This document shows, piece after piece, positions 38,494-50,360 of a DNA stretch of 64,000 nucleotides. Every line of letters starts with the position of its first letter. The first letter of the stretch is position 1. Origin of the DNA: Parapristionchus giblindavisi (taxonomy: Eukaryota > Nematoda > Chromadorea > Rhabditida > Diplogasteridae); the NCBI GenBank assembly GCA_943737045.1, contig CALSFV010000302.1:310001-374000 (forward strand), read 5' to 3'. The notes beneath the pieces are model-generated. The model saw only the letters and a list, made by a program, of their open reading frames with translations. It was not told the origin of the DNA and did no database searches. Made by a program: the position numbers and the translations under genes.

Positions 38494-39422
38494 TTAGAGT
38501 TGTTCAGTGGCAGCAACAGATCGAACCTTCTCAACATTGAACTGTTCAAAGTTCTCCCATGGTTTCTCCCATAGAGTGATAGTGTAGATAGAACGATTGC
38601 CACCATCCTTCAGGGTACACTTATCCTACAAAGAATAGTATTACGGTAGATCAATCAATCAATCGATCGATACCTTGGAGAGTTGAGAGGCAGCAACAGT
38701 TCCACGAGGGCATTCAGATTCACCAACGAGTACTTCATATTGCCACTTAGTTCCAGCAACCACTTGAGACTTGGCAGAGAGAACCTATAGATGGAATAGA
38801 TATGACTCATTTCATTCAATCAATCGATAAATCAATATAATTAGTTGATAGTGTATTGTTTACCTTGATGGGAATGAGATGGTTAGCTCCATCATTGGAT
38901 CCCTCATTGAGTCCCTTCACTCCCCTCCATACTTTATCCTCAAATGAATCATTGATTATTGTGAACGTGACGAAGGAGACAAAAAAAGATGCACGAGTAA
39001 AATCAAGATCTAAGATCTGAAGGAAGATAACAAACCATATGAGAGGCATCATTATGATCTTGAACTCTCCATCCACCCATCATAATGTAAATAACAACTG
39101 GCAATTGACTGTCGATGAAGAAGAAAGACGAAGGGAATGGTTGTCCCTCTCCCTCTCGATAGATAACACCCGCCCTTTACTACTCTCTCCATCTCTGCCA
39201 CTCTCATCACTCTCTCCATTATACTCATGGCAATGTCAACAATACAGTCCCATTCTATTGAGAAACAAACACCAATGAGATGTTGTTGTTCGTGTGATGA
39301 AGAATATAATAGGAATAACTTACAAGATGGGAAGCATCAGTAGCATCCTGTGTTCTCCATCCTCCAGCCAATGCAGCCATAGTAACAGCGATAATAGAAG
39401 AGAATACGAAGAGGGAATGCAT
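38494..39422 (-). CDS. Secreted cystatin (onchocystatin-type), 138 aa
   Basis: Type 2 cystatin, an inhibitor of papain-like cysteine proteases; parasite homologues modulate host immunity. Minus-strand exons 39422-39324, 38938-38864, 38784-38674, 38625-38494 (stop TAA). Signal peptide of about 18 residues ([17 protein letters not shown]), then the N-terminal Gly-Gly (20-21), the first hairpin loop QVVAG (65-69), and the PW loop (117-118) in LWEKPWENF. Cys83 and Cys98 could form the disulfide. [17 protein letters not shown] and LWEKPWENF closely match filarial cystatins. All three inhibitory contact sites are intact. The acceptor at 38938 was chosen over one at about 39017, which would add a long hydrophobic insert. 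TTGTTTAG directly abuts the ATG, a likely trans-splice acceptor. Confidence 0.95.
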
Positions 39423-39429
39423 CTAAACA
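39415..39429 (-). promoter_or_regulatory. Putative spliced-leader acceptor of the cystatin gene
   Basis: TTGTTTAG immediately precedes ATG on the minus strand, so the mature 5' UTR would be the leader alone. Inferred from position only. Confidence 0.5.
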
Positions 39430-40035
39430 AGAGATGGACTAGAGACGCAGAGGAAATCGAGTCACGAGAGGACACAACAAATTACACCATGAATGCGCAC
39501 AATGGACACTACAAATACGTCTAGCTATTAATGTTACCCCCAGGCGGTGTGAAAATATGGGGAAACTTTTGACTGGTTAAAATATATTTTCTGGGAATTT
39601 TATAACGAAGAATAGGGAAGAGGAGTGAAGACTCCGCCTGATTGTGAAGATCATTGAATCAGGGAACAGTTGGTTGGGTTTAAAGATGAACTAGAAGAAT
39701 GAATGAAGAGAAAGAGAGAAACAAAAGGGTTTTATTAGAGAAAAGTGCTGATCACACTGGCTAATGAACACAAATAGAGTGAATAGTATATATAGAGAAA
39801 AGATGAGTCATTTGATGGACGATAGAAATGATATGAAGAAGAAATGAATGAATGAAGAGAGAAGTCATAGGATCAGGAACAGTTGTTGTTTCATTCTGTT
39901 TATGTAGATAGTTTCTTCAATGAGAACTGACTTTTGTTCCTTTCATTCTTTGTTTAAGTTCTTTTTTTTCTCAACAAAAGCATTTATTCACATAAAATGT
40001 GCTTAATTTAATGTAATCGAGTTGTGTGAGAGGCA
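39423..40035. other. Spacer between cystatin and NPA-laminin gene
   Basis: A+T-rich sequence of about 610 bp; no exon is seen. Confidence 0.6.
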
Positions 40036-42379
40036 TTATTCAGGAAGATCGTCAGATGTTTCATCATTATTCACTATATTAATATCTTCTTGTCCATTAT
40101 TCTCTATATTAGTATCTTCGTTTTGATCAATCAATGGATCAGATGAAACACTTTCCATAGTATCAGAATCAGTTTCATTAGATGATAAATGACCAAAGAT
40201 TGCTTCAATCGGTTCAATACATTCTATTTCTCCATCTCCATTCGATACACATTCTTCATCCAATCTCAACACAATCATCTTTCATAACTATAATCTTTGA
40301 TCTTTGCCAAATGATCTTCGATCTTTGATCTATCTACCTGCATGTACATTCTTTACAATCATTCGGATTTCTATTCTTTGGATTTCCAAGAAAACCATCA
40401 ATACAATATTGACAACTACGCCCATGAGTGTTATCAGTGCAATTCTGTAATCAAATCAATATATTCTCGTATTGAACATTTAATGAACGAATATCGCCTC
40501 ATAGATATTTGGTCAAACTTTGATAATCATTGGAAAAGTCGACATTTTAAATGCATTGTGACATTTCATCATCGCTTATTTGATCGTATTCAACCAATAC
40601 CTGACAAACACCGTAATCATCACATTCGGCAGCATGACCATAACATTCACATGGTTCTACACATCTATCACCTTCGAGTGCCCATTGGTACCCATCAATA
40701 CATCTAAGATTACGGTAGAGATGAGCAATCGATTGATAGATATTGTATACCTCTGACACATTGCTCCCGCTGTATTTCCCCGACAGTTTATACAAGCCTT
40801 TCTATCATCACATTCATCAGCCTGAATCGATCAATAATCAATAATCAATAGAAGGGAAGAGATACAGTACCCTTCCACCACATTGACAATCTCCACTGTA
40901 TCCTACATAGATCTGTTCACATAACCACAGAGATTTTCGGAATATAATATATTATTTTATATTGACAAGGATGGTGTAACTCACTCATTATTCTTCGCCG
41001 TATTTTGTGAATCGACTTCTTTGATGTGCTCAAAAAGATCGATTAATTCTATCGATCGAACTAATCAATACCTGATGTAATGTATACGCGACTAATTGTG
41101 GTTTCATTCGTCTGTTCTTCATCAATTCCATATCCTCAAAGCATTTATTAATCTTCAGTTTTTTGATCTATGATCTTTGATCTTTGATCTCTCACTTCAA
41201 CAATATCATCTCCAAATAGATCAGCAATGAATCGTTTACATGCTCCATCTATAGCAGTTTTCGCTTCTTCCTGAATTCTTCTTATGTGGTATTCAAAAGT
41301 CACGAGAATAAAAAAACAGGCGAGAGAGCGTGTAAAAAGAAGAGATATTTCCTTTTCGTGACTTTTGAACAGAGCGTTCGTCACGTTTCTGACCTTATTA
41401 ACTGTTTCGTTGAAGAAATGGTAAATTTTCTCATAAATGTCATCATCCGTAATATCTTCCTTGATAATCATTAATTCTATCTCATCCTTCTTCAAATGAA
41501 ATATAGATTAAAGATCAAAGATCAAAGTTCAAACTTGATCACTATTGAGCCAAGACAATAATTGATGAGAATCAATTGGAACAATTCGGAGAATTTTCTT
41601 GCAGAAATCGCCATAACGTTCTGTCAAATAGAAAATTACGTTATGTTTCAATAAATACATATATCTATTTAGCTTATACGACTATCTTTGTGTATAAATG
41701 GATACCTGCCAATATTGTTTGTTGTTTATCTTGAATTGAACTTAAAATCTTGGAGAATTCACTTTCAAGATGTTCAGGTGTGGCTGAGTCCTTATAAAGA
41801 TGTTCGAGATGTTTCAAATCATCTTCAGTTATTATTTTCACAAGATTATTATAACAGTATTCTTCTAGAGCCCTGTAATGACGATTTCTATATGTAATGA
41901 ATGATGAGAGGAATAAACTTTTGAGACATTGCCCTTCTACTTTGATGTTCATCATAGAAAACATCAGCGATTTTCTGTAGTTCTTCCCATTTATTCGCTC
42001 CTTTATCAACTAATCTTTTCACTTCGAGTTTCTCAACACATATAAGATTAGCTATTTATGATGATTATTTATAATCCATACATGTCGAACAGTCATCCAT
42101 AATAATTGTTCATCATTTAATGGTACTGGATCAACATTGGGAAATATGATAGCATTAGCACTTTTAATTTCTTCTTCCGTTCGTTTATCAGCATCAATTG
42201 TTTCTGTGGAGAATGTCATAAATATTAGAAAAGGTTAACGATTCATACCCAATTCCTTCACGATTCGTCTGAAACGTTTTGGAATCTAAAAAATGTATTA
42301 TTTTCAGAAAAAAGTTTAAAATGACGTTTACCGATTGAGCAAGAACAATGAGTAGGCATAATAATATAACCTTTCTCAT
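40036..42379 (-). CDS. Secreted chimera: NPA-like units plus laminin-type EGF modules, about 458 aa
   Basis: Minus-strand exons 42379-42332, 42285-42249, 42203-42082, 42031-41919, 41872-41706, 41620-41535, 41489-41394, 41270-41196, 41152-41072, 40912-40871, 40821-40751, 40703-40601, 40444-40338, 40264-40036 (stop TAA), all phase-consistent. Signal peptide MRKVILLCLLIVLAQS. Residues about 55-275 follow the NPA unit plan: a W-x-(T/N) start (WMTVRH, WLNSDQ), a charged helix, the AIDGACKRFIADLFG box, DFCKKI at the unit end. Residues about 276-383 hold two laminin EGF-like modules: CINCRGNTAGAMCQRCIDGY, then PCECYGHAAECDDYGVCQ and NCTDNTHGRSCQYCIDGF. The tail is acidic and Ser/Asn rich. No ATG or signal sequence lies between the NPA and EGF parts, and the exon ending at 41072 joins 40912 in frame. 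The ATG lies about 220 bp downstream of the NPA polyprotein stop. The last junction (acceptor at 40264) is the least certain. Confidence 0.78.
41286..41377. repeat. Hairpin-forming inverted repeat in intron
   Basis: TTCAAAAGTCACGA pairs with TCGTGACTTTTGAA across about 60 nt and fills most of the intron between exons 41394 and 41270 of the NPA-laminin gene. Reading through it would keep an open frame, but the flanking splice sites (AAG then GTCAG; AATTCAG) restore the NPA unit. Confidence 0.7.
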
Positions 42380-42600
42380 TAGTGAAATTGAAAAGAATGA
42401 GAATAGAAGGAACTTCCTTCTTCTTCCTTCTGTCTCTCTAATGTAAACGAGTACTCAGGACGAATTTACACGATGATATTGTTTATTCGAATAGGAAATC
42501 GATAGATATAAACAGAATGAATGAATGAATGATATAAAGAATGATGACAGAATTGTACAGCCAGATGATAGATTGATGAACCTATTGACAACGATGATCC

Positions 42601-45600
42601 TCACAACAATACTTTCTTACATTGAGTAATTGCCGATTGAGCTATCTTCCTTTGCTTATCATCTATGATTCCTTCAACCTTCAATCAATATTTATTCATT
42701 AATCGATATGAATGATAACAAACCATAGCATCGATAGTAGCTTGAATAACAGGCCATGGTTCTCCAGCCTCTTTGAGTACTTTCAATTTCCTTGATTGTT
42801 CATCACCAACAATTCTATGAATGAAATGACGACATGCTCCTAACGAGAAAATATCCATATTGATTGATTTATGAGATCTACGTACCTTTCATTTGTATTT
42901 TAGCACTTTCTTTGGCATGTCCACTAAGTTCATCAAAGAAGTCGAAGAGTTTCTCATAAATTTTATCTGGTTCACCCTACAAAAGAATATTGATTGATGT
43001 AGAAATCAATAATTCTAACGTACCAATAATCCATCCAGCTCCTTCTTTTGTTCATCCGTTAACCAATTAAGAAATCTTCTGATGGAATTATCGGCGTTTC
43101 GACGAGTTCTCAACAAAAGATTATCGATCGATAGATCATAGATTATAGTCATACCTTGTAAGGAGCTTAGCACAATGTGTGTATGCTCTATGTGCTATTT
43201 CCTTCTCTTTTCCCTCTTCCATTTCATTGACAAATTCGCCAACCTCAATAGTCGACTATTAGTCCACTATCATCTATCAGTCACTATTAGTCACTATTAC
43301 TCTACTATTAGTCCACTATCAGTTAACTATAACTAGAAATTGATCTATAATGAGTACTCACTTTATCATACATTTCCTTCTTTGTAGCCCCATTCTCCTT
43401 CATCTTCCTAATCTCATCAGATTTCTCCATTCCTAGTACATCTCTCATTCTCAATCGACATCTCATTCTTAGTTGTTCCTTTGCCTGCGATCGATAACTA
43501 TTTAATCTACTCCATTATCAATACACATTATTTATTCAGGAGATAAGGGACAATAAATAGATTCTATTTCAATCGATTAATATTCATTTACTTCTTCCTT
43601 CTTATTCTCTTCCAATTCAGAAAAGTACTGTGAGACCTTCTCAAGGATTGCTGCATCATCATCCTGAAATCAATCAATAATCAATCAATTATCAATCAAT
43701 ATGTATATCTTACCGTATCTTTGAGATCAGAAAGGAATTCTCTTTGTTCTTCAGACATCCATGAGTAATATTGTTGATATCGTTGATCATATTCACCATA
43801 TACATGTTCTGATCTTCTTCTTCTACTTACACCATAAACCTTCTTACAAGTAGCTGATAACTTAGTAGCCTTAGTCTTCTTATCTCCATCTTCCATCTTG
43901 GCAACGATCTCATCAAGTTTCTCAGCAATTTGTGCAGATGTTGATCCACTTTCATGCATTTTCTTCATCTCAGACGCCATTGATTCACCGAGAAGATGTT
44001 TGAGATAGTGTCTACATCCTCCTTGAAGTTTGACACGAGCATCGTCCTTCACGTCTCCAGTGGCTGTCTGAATATATCGAAATTAATGATCGATTTGTTG
44101 ATCGAAGGATGTTTCTTACCTCGAAGTATTCAAGAACTTTATCGTGGATTTTATCTTCCGCTCCAGCTTCCTTCATATTCTTCAATTCCATCTTCTGTTC
44201 GTCACTCAACCAAGGAAGAAAATCCCTGTAATTATAAAGCATTAATACATCTTAACATATTTTCTGTATTTACTTGAGTGCCTCTTCGAGAGTATGTTCG
44301 TGATGTTCTCTTCTTCTTCTAGAAGCACCAGCGAAAACCTTCTTGCAACTAATAGCAACTCTATTAGCTGATGCTTTCTTTTCAGCATCATCAATCTTTC
44401 CAATCAATCCATCAACCTTAGCTGCAATTTCATCCATAGATGATCCACTTTCCTTCATTGTCTTCAGTTCTTCAACTGCAGCGTCTCCGAATGATTTCTT
44501 GAAGAAATGTCTACATGCTCCCTTCAACTTAGTAGTAGCCTCAGTCTTCTTCTCAGCATCAAGATCATTGAAAAACTCTTCGGTCTTCTTGTGAGCAGCA
44601 TCATGATCTCCCTTCTCTCTCAATGCCTTCACTTCTGCTCCTTGTTCAGGTGTCAACCAACTGAAGTAGTCCTTATACTCATCATGATGATCTCTTCTTC
44701 TTCTTGATGCAGAGAATACTTTTTTACAGTTAACTCCGGCGACCTTAGCAGTAGCCTTAGTCTTCTCATCAGCGATCTTTCCAATATAATCATCAAGTTT
44801 AGTTGACATTTCATCAATGGAAGCTCCACTCTCCTTCATCTTCTTGAACTCTTCAGCTGCTGATTCACCCAATAAAGACTTGAAGTAATGTCTACATGAT
44901 CCCTTGATCTTTCCGAGAGCTTCAGCCTTCTTCTCTCCCGATAATCCACTGAGATATTCATCGATCTTCTTTCCAATTCCAACATGATCTCCACTCTCCT
45001 TCAATGCTTTGATCTCAACTCCTTGTTCAGGAGTCAACCAATCGAAGTATTGTTTATACTCATCATCCTTATGTTCTCTTCTTCTTCTAGATGAAGAGAA
45101 GACTTTCTTACAGTTGGCAGCAACTCTTTTAGCCATATCCTTCTTAGCGGCATCATCAATCTTTCCAATCAATCCATCAACTTTAGCTGCGATTTCATCC
45201 ATAGATGATCCACTTTCCTTCATTGTCTTGATCTCTTCAACTGCAGCTTCTCCGAATGAAGCCTTAAAGAAGTGTTTGCATGCTCCTTTCAACTTAGTAG
45301 TTGCTTCAGTTTTCTTATCTCCAGCAAGTGCTTCAAAGTGTTCTTTGATCTTTTTATCAGCTCCATCAAGATCTCCTTTCTCTCTCAATGCTTTCACTTC
45401 AGCTGCTTGATCAGGACTCAACCAATCAAAATATTGTTTGTATTCTTCATGATGATCTCTTCTTCTTCTCGAGGCAGAGAATACCTTCTTGCAGTTAGTA
45501 GCAACTCTATTTGCAGCGGCTTTCTTTTCAGCATCATCAATCTTTCCAATCAATCCATCAACCTTAGCTGCAATTTCATCCATAGATGATCCACTTTCCT

Positions 45601-48007
45601 TCATTGTCTTCAGTTCTTCGACTGCGGCTTCACCGAATGCGTTTTTGAAGAAATGTTTGCAAGCTCCCTTGATCTTAGTGGTGGCTTCAGTCTTCTTCTC
45701 AGCATCAAGAGCATTGTAGTACTCTTCGGTCTTCTTGTAAGCAGCATCATGATCTCCCTTCTCTCTCAATGCCTTCACCTCTGCTCCTTGTTCAGGAGTA
45801 AGCCAGCTGAAGTAGTCCTTGTACTCTTCATGATGATCTCTTCTTCTTCTTGATGCAGATGAAATAAAGATTTTCTTACAATTGGCAGCAACTCCAGTAG
45901 CCACAGTCTTCTTCTTCTCATCATCAATCTTCGATAGATATTCGTCGAGTTTAGCTCCGAGATCATCCAGCGAAGCTCCACTTTCCTTCAACTTCTTAAA
46001 CTCTTCAGCAGCTGATTCACCAAGAAGATTAGTGAAATAATGTCTGCATCCTCCCTTCACCTTTCCGAGAGCTTCCGTCTTCTTTTCTCCAGAAAGTCCA
46101 CTCAAGAATTCATCGATCTTCTTTCCCATACCAACATGATCTCCACTATCCCTTAGAGTCTTCAGTTCAGCTGATTGTTCTGGTGTAAGCCAATCGAAAT
46201 ACTTCTTGTATTCTTCTTCCTTTTGATCTCTTCTTCTTCTCGAGGCAGAGAATACCTTCTTACAGTTAATAGCAACTCTGTTGGCCGACGCTTTCTTTTC
46301 AGCATCATCAATCTTTCCAATCAATCCATCAACCTTAGCTGCGATTTCATCCATAGATGATCCACTTTCCTTCATTGTCTTCAGTTCCTCAACTGCAGCG
46401 TCTCCGAAAGCGTTCTTGAAAAAATGTTTGCAAGCTCCCTTGATCTTAGTGGTGGCTTCAGCTTTCTTTTCAGCATCAAGAGCATTGTAGTATTCCTCTG
46501 TCTTCTTATGAGCTGCTTCATGATCTCCCTTCTCTCTCAATGCCTTCACTTCAGCTCCCTGTTCAGGTGTTAACCAACTGAAGTAGTCCTTGTACTCTTC
46601 GTAGCTTCGTCTCTTACGATCCTGTAATGAATGAATTGTCTGATGAGATGAGTTATTGATTGATCAAACGAACCTTCTTAGTCCATGCAGTATAACAGAT
46701 CTCCTTGATATGATCAACCTCGTGCTTCTTCTCCTCATCCAACTTCTCGTATTGAATCTAAGATTTGTATTTATTCAATATTTCAATTATATCAAAATGT
46801 CTCACCTTCAGTTTGGGTTTGAGATTCTCGAGATCTCCAGATTCAGCGAGTTGCTTGATCTCTTCGAGTTCAGATGGAGATGCTACTTCCTTCACCCATG
46901 ATGCACAGCTCACCTCAAAATAATCAATATTCCAGAATATTTTAGCGTTACTGTAACCTTGAATTTGTTCTTGAGTTCCTTTCTTTTATCATCAGGAAGA
47001 GCATGGAAGAATTCTTTGACTTTCGTAAGAACGGCATCATAAGACTCAGCCTCCTCGATCTTGTGAATCTAAACATACACAAATTAGATCAGAGTTGAGG
47101 CTCATTATACGTCAAATTAAAATGTCGAATACCTCGGCTTTTTGTTCAGGAGTGAGCCATGAGAGATATTGTTCAATGTGCATAGAGTTGATGTGACGTT
47201 TCATGTGATGCTGAATATATCCTCATTGTGTTATACACTATTTATTTGTTGATTACCTTATGAGCATGATGATCATGTCCTCCATGTTCTTCTTTGTGTT
47301 GTTTATACCATAGAGCATCACAGATGGGAAGAGACTTATTCACTGTCTCTTGTTTCTCAACTGGAAGACGTTTGAGGAACTCCCGAACCTGAATACAAAT
47401 CTATGATCTGTTCACTCTGAAGTAATTGTAGTTTTGAAAACGAGGAAATATTGCAGGATCTGAGTTGACGCCAGTGATGGGCGTTTTTGATGTTGATTTT
47501 TTCGATTTTCGATGCTTTCTTAAAAAATTTTTCAAAAAACTTTGAAAAATGCTTTTATATGAAAAGCACGAAATTTCAAAAATTTATGACATTTAAAAAA
47601 TTCAAAATTTGGAAACAAAAATTGTGACTTCACTTGAGCAATTTCTGTATTTTCGATTAAAAAATTAAAATTCGAAAATTTTCGTTTAGTAATAGACATC
47701 GTTCCTTATTTTGTTAACAGAGTTACTAACTTAAGCCAATTTATTAAGATGCGCTGCGTGAATATATGAATATATTTAGCTTGTAATTAGCATCGTTAGA
47801 ACTTGTATTAACCTTAGCTCTGCATGCCTCATGATCTGTATGATGTAGCTTCTCGAATGCGGCGTACTGTAATGTTTGTTGTTATCTTCACGAACTTTGC
47901 CCTATCTTTACAACCAATCATCGAAGCTTTCACTGCACATATGAAGCGTGCCTATCCGTACCTATATCTTGTCTATTTATATCATTGATAAGACAGAGAC
48001 TGAGACA

Positions 48008-48090
<83 letters not shown>

Positions 48091-49789
48091 AAGGGAATCA
48101 TCGTCCGGTGTTTACACTTATCAATATTGTTGGTCACGTAGAATTGATAACATGATGGTTCAAGAGAAAGGATACCATTAAAGGACATGACCATTGTAAT
48201 CAATAAGGTCATTTGATACAGTATAATGTAAACATATTGATTATACCTCTTCTACTGAAGTAACATCCTTAATCCATCCATAACATTGATTTAGGAATTC
48301 CTTATTTGATGATGCTACTCCCTTTGTCTTCCAATACTCCATAGTCCAATCCATAACCCTGTTATCATAATATTTACTAGATTATCGATTGATTATATTA
48401 TCATACTTATCACGAATTTTCTCGTAGTCTTCTCCATCATTCTTCATCTTTTGCAATTCAGCTTTCTGTGCTTCAGTCAAGAAAGTGAGATGTTTCTCAG
48501 CGAGATCAGTGATTGAACGACGAGATTTACTTAATTGATAGGATTAGAAGAGAAAAGAATGAAATAGTTCATACCGAGGAGTGAATTCATCCTTCCATAG
48601 ATTCCAACATTCATTCTCCCATAGTTCAACCTATGATTATCTCTTATTATACAATCGATATCATAATGATTACTAACATCCTTTCTCTTGTCTTCAGGTA
48701 GTCTTCCCTTCAACTTCTTGTATTGCTCCTTGATCTCATCAACCTTATTCTCTTCCTTCCACTTCTTGTAATTTGCTTTCTCTTCCTCAGTTGCAATCTC
48801 AATAAGAATGAATAAATAATAAAACACGTGATATATCTTCCATTGAACAATCAATCTTATCTAGATCATTAAAGAAGGCGACCCACGAGATTTGGGCTGC
48901 GCTATTGACATGAAGAGCGTGGACATAGGAAGTGCTATTCTGTTCTCTATTAGATTTGAGAGAGTGAGGGCGTAGCGCATGTGGCTCAGTGGTTAATAGT
49001 CAGCGCTTTTAACCGTGCCACGCGGGTTCAATTCCCGTTTGCAATTTTCTATACATTTGTCCTTCAAATTCAAAAACTCGCGCCTTTCCCTGGTGTATCA
49101 ATGAACTTTAAGCCCGAATTACGGTATTCCGGGGCATCTAAAATTTTAGAGAAAATTGTTTTTGTATACAAGGAGATGTGATCTATAGTTCTGCCCGGCC
49201 AGTTTAGTCACGAAAAAACTCGTGGGTCCCCTTCTTTAAGAAATTCCATTGAATCAAAATTCCATTGCTTTCAAACTATCACAATATCCCTCGGCAGACA
49301 ATTGAAAGAGAATTTCAAAAATATCCGTATTTTAAAATTTGTTTTGAAATTATTTAAAGCAGAGAATTTCACCTATAGTTTTATGTACAAGAAACCCAAA
49401 TAGGAAAGTTTTCGTTGTAGGTTTGACAATGAGAGTTCATACTTCTTTGATCCATGCAACACACATCTCCTTATACTTCTCATTCCATTCCTTCTTTTTC
49501 TCAACTGGAAGAAGTTCATACAATTCCATCGTTCTCTTCTTCAATTCATCTGAACTCTTTGATGCCTTTAGAGCCTCTAGCTCTTCTTTCTAAATCAAAA
49601 AATATTTATTATATTAATAAACAATAATATAAAACCTGCGCTGCAGTAAGCCAATCATGGGCTTCGACTTCTCTTTTCTCTCTTCCGATATCAACCTAAA
49701 CATTATAATTGATTGTTTATATTGTGAGATTGACTTACATATCGAGCTAATCCTATAGTTGTTAAGGAGAGAAATAATAAGAGACGCAT
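42601..49789 (-). CDS. npa-1: Nematode polyprotein antigen/allergen (NPA, ABA-1 type), about 1,570 aa
   Basis: NPAs are secreted, helical fatty-acid and retinol carriers made as tandem units cut apart at basic sites (family knowledge). Start 49789: signal peptide MRLLLFLSLTTIGLARY, ending at a donor. 5' exons include 49789-49739, 49695-49636, 49589-49443, 48797-48678, 48630-48575 and others to 46675. One large exon, 46621-44275, encodes six units. 3' exons lie at about 44230-44120, 44068-43713, 43664-43592, 43487-43382 and on to the stop TGA at 42601-42603. Unit plan: YKDYFSWLTPEQGAEVKAL, then KGACKHFFKNAFG, KTMKESGSSMDEIAAKVD, NCKKVF, and a furin-like RRRR. Tetrabasic sites separate most central units; the first units (HDWLTAAQKEELEAL, RKSRRSITD) and last ones (LLTRTRRNADNSIRRFLNWL) are diverged. 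Two long introns carry a tRNA-like sequence and an AG microsatellite. Confidence 0.95.
44275..46621 (-). repeat. Six tandem NPA units in one exon
   Basis: Coding tandem repeat with a period of about 390-400 bp. By sequence the units order A-B-A-A'-B-A: A has VKALREKGDHDAA with AAVEELKTMKES; B has GKKIDE(F/Y)LSGLSGEKK with ESAAEEFKK(L/M)KES. The two B units resemble each other more than their neighbours, suggesting duplication of multi-unit blocks or gene conversion. The other units of the same gene are split by introns and far more diverged. Confidence 0.85.
48008..48092. repeat. (AG)n microsatellite
   Basis: AG repeat with occasional GG, in an intron of the NPA gene. Confidence 0.9.
48972..49043 (+). 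other. tRNA-like sequence (tRNA pseudogene or SINE head)
   Basis: TGGCTCAGTGG at 48982-48992 matches the Pol III A box and GGTTCAATTCC at 49025-49035 the B box. The T stem-loop (GCGGG TTCAATT CCCGT) folds, and the anticodon loop would be CTTTTAA (UUU, Lys-like). The acceptor ends do not pair and the anticodon stem is poor, so I do not call a functional tRNA. It lies antisense in an NPA intron. Confidence 0.5.
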
Positions 49790-50360
49790 GGTTGAGAATG
49801 AATCTCACACCACTGAATTCAATTCTTCACTTCTTATCACTCTTATAGTCTTCACTCTCTTTCAAATCATAAACATTTCCTCCCTTCTTCTTCTTCTATT
49901 ACTTATTTCTGTGCACGTTTTCTATCTGATTAGGACTGATTTCATAATCTTTTCTATGGACTTTATAAGTGTTCAAGAGGCACTTTGTGTTTTCAACTGC
50001 AAACACGTGGGGACACTTAGTTAGTTTGTCACTTAGTTAGTTAGACAGGGATAGATATAATCTTAAAACATCTTTAACTCTATCTTTAGTTGCCGAAGTT
50101 TACGATAATGAACATTAGTGGCAGACAGATTTAGCAGCTGTCAGAAAACGACAAGTTTAATCATATTCAACGACATTTAAACGTCTATCAAATGTGATTT
50201 AGATTCTTTAGTTTCAATGATCTTCTCATACAAATGATAAGGACAATATGCAAAACACATTTTATGTCTCTTTCACTTTGTTGTATAGTGTGATGTATCA
50301 TATTAGACACAAATTATGGATATACATCTTTTTTATCATAGAATAGTGATATGAGATCAA

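Noticed and set aside
38942..39025. Longer cystatin exon 2 beginning [12 protein letters not shown]
   Set aside because: It would insert a hydrophobic segment not found in cystatins; the acceptor at 38938 gives the family length and alignment.
40990..41040. Possible extra exon HIKEVDSQNTAKNNE in the NPA-laminin gene
   Set aside because: Its strong GTGAGT donor leaves a phase that hits a stop in the next exon; direct joining of 41072 to 40912 keeps frame.
44343..46490. Plus-strand frames opposite the NPA exon
   Set aside because: They repeat with the period of the NPA units and are antisense shadows of that coding repeat.
48972..49043. Functional tRNA-Lys gene
   Set aside because: The acceptor stem does not pair and the anticodon stem has mismatches, so only a tRNA-like element is reported.
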